Source of the DNA: Sutterella sp047777475
GTDB lineage: Bacteria > Pseudomonadota > Gammaproteobacteria > Burkholderiales > Burkholderiaceae_F
NCBI GenBank assembly: GCA_047777475.1
Contig: JBKEET010000001.1
Coordinates: 372,001-436,000, forward strand
DNA length: 64,000 bases
Direction: 5' to 3'
The notes below the pieces were generated by a model, which was given only the letters and a program-made list of their open reading frames with translations, had not been told where the DNA came from and searched no databases. Each line of letters opens with the position of its first letter. Position 1 is the stretch's first letter. Shown here piece after piece: positions 58,541 through 64,000 of this stretch. Position numbers and translations under genes: made by a program.

Positions 58541-59215
58541 TCAGTTTTCGTTGTCGGTCGGCGTGAGGCCGTGGCGGATGGCCCACGTCCAGGGGCTCGA
58601 GAGCCAGTCCTTGAGGACCTCCTCCTGCTCGGCGGAGATCTTGCCGAGCTCGACGGCCTTGTCGAGCACCTTCGTGAAGCTGATCATCTCGTGGCAGTGC
58701 AGGTTCTCCTTTTCGAAGAGCCGGCGCGTCTCGTCGATGCCGAAGTCGGTGATCGTGAGGCAGTCGGTGACCACGGCGCCTTCGGCCTTGAGGCCTTCGA
58801 CGGCCGAGAGGAGCGAGAGGCCCGTCGAGATGTGGTCCTCAATGATGAGGACGTGCTTGCCCTTGACCGGGCAGCCTTCGACGCGGCTCTTGTCGCCGTA
58901 GGTCTTCGGCTGCTGGCGCACGAAGATGTGCGGCTTGTTGAGGCGGAGAGCGAGGCCGGCGGCGTGCGAGACGCCCGCGCCCTCGACGCCGGCGACGATG
59001 TCGAACTCGAGGCGGTACTGCGCGACCTTGGTGGCCATCGTCTCGAGCACGTCCCTCCAGGCCTCGGGATAGGCGGTGAGCGTGCGGTTGTTCACGTAGA
59101 TCGGCGTGATGAGGCCGCTCTTGAGGCGCATCGGCCTCTCGGTGAGGAAGGAGACGGCGCCGTTGTTGAGGAGATGCTCGGCGAGAATGTCTTCAGCGAG
59201 ATGGGATTTGAACAT
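58541..59215 (-). CDS. pyrE: Orotate phosphoribosyltransferase
   Basis: Joins orotate and PRPP to OMP in de novo pyrimidine synthesis. The 224-residue protein has the PRPP-binding loop HVLIIEDHISTGLSLL (a variant of the usual VDDVxTTG), VAGVEGAGVSHAAGLA and FVRQQPKTYGDKSRVEG (catalytic loop Lys). Length is typical. Second in an operon, 24 nt after an amidohydrolase gene; AAGGA upstream. Confidence 0.9.
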   Translation of the reverse strand: MFKSHLAEDILAEHLLNNGAVSFLTERPMRLKSGLITPIYVNNRTLTAYPEAWRDVLETMATKVAQYRLEFDIVAGVEGAGVSHAAGLALRLNKPHIFVRQQPKTYGDKSRVEGCPVKGKHVLIIEDHISTGLSLLSAVEGLKAEGAVVTDCLTITDFGIDETRRLFEKENLHCHEMISFTKVLDKAVELGKISAEQEEVLKDWLSSPWTWAIRHGLTPTDNEN

Positions 59216-59239
59216 TTTTTCGTATTCCTTCCGTGTGAA

Positions 59240-60232
59240 TTAAGCGATGCCGATAGCCTTGCGGCCGTTGACGGTGGCGATCTTGACGAGCTCGTCGAAG
59301 TCGTCGAAGCGGCAGCCCGTGGCGAGCGTCGTGATCTCGTGCCACATGTCGCCGGCGTTCCAGGGCACCATCGCGTCGCAGACGTTGTCGGTGCCGAGCG
59401 CGACCGTGATGCCGGCCGGGACGAGCTCGTCGACCGGGGTCATGGAGTTGTGCATCGGGACGAACTGCTCGGAGCGCGGCGTGTCGATCCAGGCGGTCGG
59501 GCAGGCGATCATCATGACCTGCGCCTTCTTCATGAGCGCGTAGAGGCGCTGGCGGTAGGTGCGCGAGTGCGCGCCGATCGAAATGCCGTGGATGGCGACC
59601 ACGCGGCCCTGCATGCCGTGCTCGATCGTCTTCTCGCAGAGCTGCTCGGTTTCGTACTCGAGGCTTTCGTTGAACTGGTCGACGTGCACGTGGACCATCT
59701 TGCCGAGGCTCTTGGCCGTTTCGAGGATGATGTCGAAGGCCTCGGATCCCTTGCCGTAGTCGCGCTCGTCGCGCTTCGGCAGGGCGCCGATGATGTCGAC
59801 GGCCTGGGCGCCGAGGTCGAACCAGCGGCGCGCCTCGGGGTTGATCACGCCCTTCAGGGTCTGGTTGGCGAACTTGACGGTGAGCTGGTCCTTGTAGTGG
59901 TCGCGGGCGCGCAGGCCGGCGTTGATGGCGCGGTCCTCGGACTGCGGGTCGATGTCGACGAAGGTCGCAAGGGCCGTGACGCCCTGGGCGATCTGGTTCT
60001 CGAAGAACGTGCAGAAGCGCCTGTAGAAGTCTTCTTCCGTGGAGCTGCGCTTCAGGTGGTCGAGCGCGTCCCACTTCTGCTGCAGCGTGAGCGTGCGGCG
60101 CATTTCAAGGACGTCGGGGCTGAGTGTGTAAGAGCGGTCAGCATGGGCGTGCGTGTTGACCCAGCCGCCGGCTTTCATGATGGCCGGCTCGAGCATGTCG
60201 CGAATCGTCAGTGGGGCTTTGGGCGTAGACAT
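59240..60232 (-). CDS. Amidohydrolase, cytosine-deaminase-like
   Basis: 330-residue metal-dependent hydrolase of the amidohydrolase superfamily: metal-binding NTHAHADRS near the N-terminus, HVHVDQFNES, VVAIHGISIGAHS and LGTDNVCDAMVP (final Asp). This set matches cytosine deaminase and relatives. It lacks the N- and C-terminal beta extension of full-length CodA. It is upstream of pyrE in the same operon, which supports a pyrimidine-related substrate. ATG 60232 (MSTPK) has GGAG nine bases upstream. Substrate not proven. Confidence 0.8.
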   Translation of the reverse strand: MSTPKAPLTIRDMLEPAIMKAGGWVNTHAHADRSYTLSPDVLEMRRTLTLQQKWDALDHLKRSSTEEDFYRRFCTFFENQIAQGVTALATFVDIDPQSEDRAINAGLRARDHYKDQLTVKFANQTLKGVINPEARRWFDLGAQAVDIIGALPKRDERDYGKGSEAFDIILETAKSLGKMVHVHVDQFNESLEYETEQLCEKTIEHGMQGRVVAIHGISIGAHSRTYRQRLYALMKKAQVMMIACPTAWIDTPRSEQFVPMHNSMTPVDELVPAGITVALGTDNVCDAMVPWNAGDMWHEITTLATGCRFDDFDELVKIATVNGRKAIGIA

Positions 60233-60381
60233 TGAGAACATCTCCTCGGGAAAAACAGGAAAAGCAAAAGTCCGACGGTACTCACAAAAAAGCCGCTTGA
60301 GCGGCCCCGTACCCGGGTTGACGTTCACGCGGCTTAAATTGACAGCATTCTAATGACGGAGGCCCGGGCAGGCCAATCGTA

Positions 60382-60397
60382 TAACAATTTGTTACAT
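60382..60397. promoter_or_regulatory. TAACAA-T-TTGTTA dyad between divergent genes
   Basis: Perfect 13-bp palindrome, overlapping a GTTACAT (60391-60397) identical to the element before the three sRNAs, between the amidohydrolase-pyrE operon and the M20 gene. No GCTAAAGT box lies 38 bp away, so it is a different context. Confidence 0.4.
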
Positions 60398-60581
60398 AGA
60401 GCAAGGCGGGAAAAATACCGTTCTCCTTAGGCCTCAGGCATCCCGAAGGAACCCGGCATTGGAGTAAATCAGCATGGAAGCGGGCGGAGCCGCGCGCTAA
60501 CATCCATTCGACTCGGCGTCGGGCCCGCCCCCGCGGACCAGGACGTCGCCTAAAGCAAATACATTCAAAGGACTATCGACT

Positions 60582-61688
60582 ATGGCGAAGATTCTTGAAG
60601 CCGCCGCGCTGCGGCACGATCTTCATGAAATTCCCGAACTCGGGCTCAATCTTCCGAAGACCTACGCTTACGTGACGAAGAAGCTCGAAGAGATCGGCGT
60701 TGAGCCGCACCGCTGCGGCAAATACGGCATTGTCGCCGAAATCCGCGGCGAAGAGCCGGGCCCGGTGCTCGCGCTGCGCGCCGACATGGATGCGCTGCCT
60801 TTCGTCCAGGAAGGCAAGCACGTCTGCATCCACGCCTGCGGCCACGACGCGCACACCTCGATGCTGCTCGCCGCGGCGAGCCGCATGGTCGGCCGCGTGA
60901 AGAAGGGCACCCTGAAGCTGCTCTTCCAGCCGGGCGAGGAAACGCTCGACGGCGCGCTCGAGATGATCGAGAACCACGCGATCGATGACGTCGACATCAT
61001 CATCGGCGCGCACATCCGCCCGCTGCAGGACCTGCCCGCGGGCACGTGCTGCGCGGCCGTGAACCACTCGGCCTCCTGCCCCACGTTCGTTACGGTGCAC
61101 GGCAAGAGCTGCCACGCCTCGCGCCCGCACCTCGGCAATTCCGCGCTCTACATGGGCACCTCGATCGTGCAGGCCGCCAACGCCTTCTGGCTCGACCCGC
61201 GCACGGCCTGGAGCATCAAGGCCACGCAGTTCCACGCCGACCAGGGCGCAGTGAACTCGGTGCCCGACAAGTGCACGATCGGCTTTGACATGCGCGCCGC
61301 GACGAACGAGGACATGGACGCCGCCAAGGCGATGATCAAGCGCGTCGCCGAGCACGTCAGCGCCGCGATGGGCGGCACCGCCGAAGTGACGTACGGCGGC
61401 TTCTGCCCGGCCGCGGTCTATGACGACGACGTGAAGGAAGTGATCGCGGGCGTGATCCGCGAGCAGCTCGGCGACGCCGCGCTCGCTCCCGAGTGCGGAG
61501 GCGGCGGCGAGGACTTCCACCACTTCAAGCTGCACAAGCCCTCGATCAAGGCGGGCTACTTCGGCGTCGGCGTTGCCGCTGCGCCGGGCCTGCACAACGC
61601 AACGCTGCACTTCGACGAGAAGTACCTCGACATGGGCGTCAAGGTCTGGCTCGGGCTGGTGGACCACTACCTCGGCCTGAAGAAATAA
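60582..61688 (+). CDS. M20 family amidohydrolase
   Basis: 368-residue metallo-amidohydrolase of the M20D (IAA-amino-acid hydrolase/HipO) group. Landmarks: HDLHEIPELGLNLPKT, ALRADMDALPF, the metal sites HACGHDAHTSMLL and QPGEETLDGALEMIEN, the dimerisation-domain entry HGKSCHASRPHLG and the final GGGGEDFHHF. It removes acyl groups or amino acids from N-substituted amino acids; the substrate is unknown. AAGGA upstream of the ATG. Divergent from the amidohydrolase-pyrE operon. Confidence 0.9.
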   Translation: MAKILEAAALRHDLHEIPELGLNLPKTYAYVTKKLEEIGVEPHRCGKYGIVAEIRGEEPGPVLALRADMDALPFVQEGKHVCIHACGHDAHTSMLLAAASRMVGRVKKGTLKLLFQPGEETLDGALEMIENHAIDDVDIIIGAHIRPLQDLPAGTCCAAVNHSASCPTFVTVHGKSCHASRPHLGNSALYMGTSIVQAANAFWLDPRTAWSIKATQFHADQGAVNSVPDKCTIGFDMRAATNEDMDAAKAMIKRVAEHVSAAMGGTAEVTYGGFCPAAVYDDDVKEVIAGVIREQLGDAALAPECGGGGEDFHHFKLHKPSIKAGYFGVGVAAAPGLHNATLHFDEKYLDMGVKVWLGLVDHYLGLKK

Positions 61689-61700
61689 GCCGTGATCAAC

Positions 61701-61737
61701 GATGCCGCTTTGCCTCCCGGGCAAAGCGGCATCCCCT
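61701..61737 (+). terminator. Terminator after M20 gene
   Basis: GATGCCGCTTTGCC / GGCAAAGCGGCATC perfect 14-bp stem, TCCCG loop, then CCCCTT; strong stem, poor T-tract. Confidence 0.65.
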
Positions 61738-61776
61738 TAAAAACTGCGGGCGTCTCTTTAAAAAAGAGGCGCCCGC
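61738..61776 (-). terminator. Terminator after ppsR
   Basis: GCGGGCG.CTCTT / AAGAGGCGCCCGC stem with AGTTTTTAAG on the minus strand. Confidence 0.7.
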
Positions 61777-61804
61777 AATTTATTGATTGAACGGAGATTG
61801 GCGA

Positions 61805-62647
61805 TCAGCTTTTCTTCTGGAGGCCGAGCAGCGAGATGATCGTCGCGGAAATTTCCTCGATCGACTTCGTCGTCGAGTTGAGCCAGTGGATGCCTTCGCG
61901 CTGCATCAGGGCCTCCGCATTGGCGATCTCTTCCCTGCAGTTTTCGAGGCTCGCGTAGTGGCTCCCCGGGCGGCGCTCGTTGCGGATCGCCGAGAGGCGC
62001 TCGGGATTGATCGAAAGCCCGAAAAGCTTGTCGTGCAGCGGCCAGAGCGCCTCGGGCAGCGTGCCGCGCTCGAAGTCTTCCGGAATGAGCGGGTAGTTGG
62101 CGACCTTGATGCCGTACTGCATGGCGAGGAAAAGCGAGGTGGGCGTCTTGCCCGAGCGCGAGACGCCGACCAGGATCACCTCCGCTTCGTCGAGGCCGCG
62201 GTTCGTCTGGCCGTCGTCGTGCGTGAGCGTGTAGTCGATGGCCGCGATGCGGCGGTTGTAGCGGTCCTCGTCGCGGATGCGGTGCGTCTGGCCGATGGAG
62301 TGCACGCTCTTCATGCCGAGCTCCGTCTCGAGCGGGCCCACGAACTTGCGGAAGAGGTCGATGATGTGGCCGGTCACGTGCTCGTTGAAGGCGCGCATGA
62401 TGTCCGGGTCGACGAACGTCGTGAAGATGATGGGCCGCACGCCCGATTCGCGCTCCGCTTCGTTGATCTGCTGCGCCGTCTCAAGCGCCTTGTCGACCGA
62501 GCGCACAAAGGGCAGGCGCGTCTGCGCGTAGTGGAGGTCGGGAAACTGCGAGAGGATGGCGCGGGCCAGGGTCTCGGCCGTAATGGCGGTGCCGTCGCTC
62601 ACGATGAAGACGGGACGGGTCGGAGCGCTCTGCGTGTTTTCGGTCAT
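61805..62647 (-). CDS. ppsR: Phosphoenolpyruvate synthase regulatory protein (PEP synthase kinase/phosphorylase)
   Basis: DUF299 bifunctional enzyme that inactivates PpsA by ADP-dependent phosphorylation and reactivates it by Pi-dependent removal. The 280-residue protein has PVFIVSDGTAITAETLARAILSQFP, the P-loop-like VGVSRSGKTPTSLFLA and YPLIPEDFE. Its target gene ppsA begins 1.1 kb away on the other strand, a standard betaproteobacterial neighbourhood. ATG 62647 (MTENTQ), with AGGA upstream. Confidence 0.95.
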   Translation of the reverse strand: MTENTQSAPTRPVFIVSDGTAITAETLARAILSQFPDLHYAQTRLPFVRSVDKALETAQQINEAERESGVRPIIFTTFVDPDIMRAFNEHVTGHIIDLFRKFVGPLETELGMKSVHSIGQTHRIRDEDRYNRRIAAIDYTLTHDDGQTNRGLDEAEVILVGVSRSGKTPTSLFLAMQYGIKVANYPLIPEDFERGTLPEALWPLHDKLFGLSINPERLSAIRNERRPGSHYASLENCREEIANAEALMQREGIHWLNSTTKSIEEISATIISLLGLQKKS

Positions 62648-62775
62648 ATGTCCTGAGCGGAGAAAAAGCAAAGGGTAATCCGAAAATTCTAACCGATTGC
62701 CGCAGGCATCGCCCAAAAAGGCAAAGAAATAGGGCGCCCGCTCCGGACGCCCGTTGGGCCGGCCCGCGAAGGCGT

Positions 62776-63375
62776 TCAGCGCCTTGCCGTGTGCCGCAGG
62801 AATTTTTCTTCTTCGCAGAGCGCCGTGAGCACCGGCGCGACCGTGCGGTAGAAGCGCGCGTCGGGATGCTCGGAAAGGGCCTTCGCGAGCGCGGGCAGCC
62901 AGCGGGCGGGGTGCTCGCTGAAGAAGTCCGACGCGGCCCTGAGGTCTTCCCTCAGGATCTGCACGGCCATGAAGCCGAGCTCAATGCCGATGTGGTCGTC
63001 CGGCAGCCCCATGAAGCCCGAGCAGGCGACGCCGGCGTCCGAATAGGCCTTCCGCACGTCGAGCTGCGCCTTCTGCGAGAGCAGGTGCTTTTCGCTCGTC
63101 CAGGCCGATTCGCACAGCGGCAGCGTGATCTCGCCCACGCCGAGGAAAAGCTTCGCGTACTCGCGCGAAAGGTCTTCCGCGCTCGGCTGCTCGGCCTTGG
63201 CCGCTTTTTCATAAGGCGCCGCATCGAGCCCGTATTCCGAAGCGAGTCCCGCGGCGGCGGTGAGCGCCTTGTTCCAGCGGGGCAGCGCCGAGTCGTCCTC
63301 GGGACGGATGAAAAGGCCGGCGAGGGCGTCAAAAAGCGATTGGCGGGCGTAATTTTCGAGCTGATGCGTGACCAC
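62776..63375 (-). CDS. TorD/DmsD-family molybdoenzyme chaperone
   Basis: 199-residue all-helical protein of the TorD family, which binds twin-arginine signals and guides molybdenum cofactor insertion into DMSO-reductase-type enzymes. The recognisable part is LSREYAKLFLGVGEITLPLCESAW and the later DHIGIELGFMAVQI (family ELxFL motif). I start at GTG 63375, with AGGAG eight bases upstream; upstream in-frame ATGs lack a site. No molybdoenzyme gene is in the window. Confidence 0.85.
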   Translation of the reverse strand: MVTHQLENYARQSLFDALAGLFIRPEDDSALPRWNKALTAAAGLASEYGLDAAPYEKAAKAEQPSAEDLSREYAKLFLGVGEITLPLCESAWTSEKHLLSQKAQLDVRKAYSDAGVACSGFMGLPDDHIGIELGFMAVQILREDLRAASDFFSEHPARWLPALAKALSEHPDARFYRTVAPVLTALCEEEKFLRHTARR

Positions 63376-63644
63376 GGCGTCTTCTCCTGATCTGCGCCGC
63401 GCCCGGATGGAGCGGCGCATGAAATCCATTGTAGCGGCGGGGATGCAGGTTTTGGCCCGAAAGGGGACCCGATATGCCGCAATCGGGCCCGGCATTCGGG
63501 AAAATGCCTAGCGCGCCGTGCGATTTTGGCGACAGCGGGGCGAAACGGGGCCGGCTCGGACGCTTTGCCGCGGTCTCTATAAAGGGAAGTGAGATTCGGC
63601 CTGAATAAGCGGCCGCGGAAGTCATGCGGCGCGTGCGCTGCGAT

Positions 63645-63673
63645 TAGACAGCACAGCCTGCAGCAGGTAAAAT
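63645..63673 (+). promoter_or_regulatory. Promoter of ppsA
   Basis: TAGACA (63645-63650) and TAAAAT (63668-63673) with a 17-bp spacer, about 48 bp upstream of the ppsA ATG; a good sigma-70 match. Confidence 0.6.
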
Positions 63674-63720
63674 CAGCCCCGAATTCTTAACCGCCCCGGT
63701 GAGGGGCATATGAGGACAAC

Positions 63721-64000
63721 ATGGTACAGGGTCGTTACGTTTTCCCGTTTAGCAAACTTCGCATGACCGACGTCAGCCGCGTCGGCGGCAAGAACGCCTC
63801 GCTCGGCGAGCTGCTCAGCCAGCTCACCGAAGCCGGCATCCGCGTGCCCGACGGCTTCGCCACTACGGCGGAAGCCTTCCGCGACTTCCTTAAGGAAGGC
63901 GGCCTCGAGGAGCGCATTGCCAAGAGGCTCGATGGTCTCGACGTCAACGACGTCAACGCCCTGGCCCAGGCCGGCAAGGAAATCCGCGGCTGGATCATGG
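63721..64000 (+). CDS. ppsA: Phosphoenolpyruvate synthase, N-terminal part (cut by window end)
   Basis: Begins MVQGRYVFPFSKLRMTDV and continues with VGGKNASLGELLSQL and GIRVPDGFATTAEAFRDFL. These are the hallmark opening of the PPDK_N ATP-binding domain of PEP synthase, which converts pyruvate and ATP to PEP, AMP and phosphate. About 93 codons are visible, with no stop before the window ends. The pairing with ppsR confirms the call. Confidence 0.93.
   Translation, partial: MVQGRYVFPFSKLRMTDVSRVGGKNASLGELLSQLTEAGIRVPDGFATTAEAFRDFLKEGGLEERIAKRLDGLDVNDVNALAQAGKEIRGWIM

Noticed and set aside
61805..63721. ppsR next to ppsA as an unusual pairing
   Set aside because: This is the common arrangement in betaproteobacteria; nothing novel.

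Overview
This window looks like chromosome from an anaerobic or microaerophilic gut betaproteobacterium, most likely a Sutterellaceae member (Burkholderiales). The evidence is high G+C, betaproteobacterial envelope genes (uppS, cdsA, dxr, rseP, bamA, skp, lpxD, fabZ, lpxA, lpxB, rnhB), the ppsA/ppsR pair, Tat-exported fumarate-reductase-like flavoproteins, a class III (oxygen-sensitive) ribonucleotide reductase and an [FeFe] hydrogenase. The taxonomic call is inference from gene content. I saw no rRNA, tRNA or CRISPR array.

Layout. 1-1974: tctA/tctB of a tripartite tricarboxylate transporter (minus strand). 2271-12630: isoprenoid, phospholipid and outer-membrane assembly genes uppS, cdsA, dxr, rseP and bamA, interrupted by a ferric-reductase-like flavoprotein, a YigZ-family protein and a membrane metallophosphoesterase. 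12727-15368: a LysR regulator divergent from a Tat-exported flavoprotein reductase. 15506-22504: skp, lpxD and fabZ, then a 1.1-kb gap without a protein gene, then lpxA, lpxB, rnhB and a SpoU-type RNA methyltransferase. The gap holds three tandem, related, promoter-to-terminator small RNA genes, which are the most interesting feature of the window. 22659-29150: iron alcohol dehydrogenase, nrdD/nrdG and a second Tat flavoprotein. 29264-36085: a RidA plus threonine-synthase-like pair, a NuoF/NfnB-like fusion protein with an [FeFe] hydrogenase, and malate dehydrogenase. 36230-40798: a small secreted protein, a D-serine-dehydratase-like PLP enzyme, and a two-component system whose sensor and companion PepSY-like protein both carry Met/Gly-rich repeats. 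41018-48359: a U32 peptidase, a secreted protein, an operon of tadA, LD-carboxypeptidase, hybrid histidine kinase and alpha/beta hydrolase, and a convergent LuxR-type response regulator. 48498-53449: C69 dipeptidase, polyphosphate kinase with a histone-H1-like tail, and a protein made of 17-residue YPSGR repeats. 53579-55499: a complete IS1634-like insertion sequence with terminal inverted repeats and a 6-bp target duplication. 55522-58351: small lipoproteins and secreted proteins. 58541-64000: pyrE with an amidohydrolase, an M20 amidohydrolase, ppsR, a TorD-like chaperone and the start of ppsA.

How it works together. The first third builds the envelope: undecaprenyl carrier, CDP-diacylglycerol, the MEP pathway, site-2 protease, BAM, and lipid A. 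The middle third supports anaerobic life: exported reductases, class III RNR, hydrogenase, alcohol dehydrogenase, malate dehydrogenase. The rest is signalling and envelope stress or metal response. The three small RNAs inside the lipid A/OMP cluster share an upstream GTTACAT element at fixed distance from the -10 box and a common GGTCAAAAGAGGGTT-type module before their terminators. This suggests a co-regulated sRNA family, possibly acting on envelope genes; the target side is speculation.
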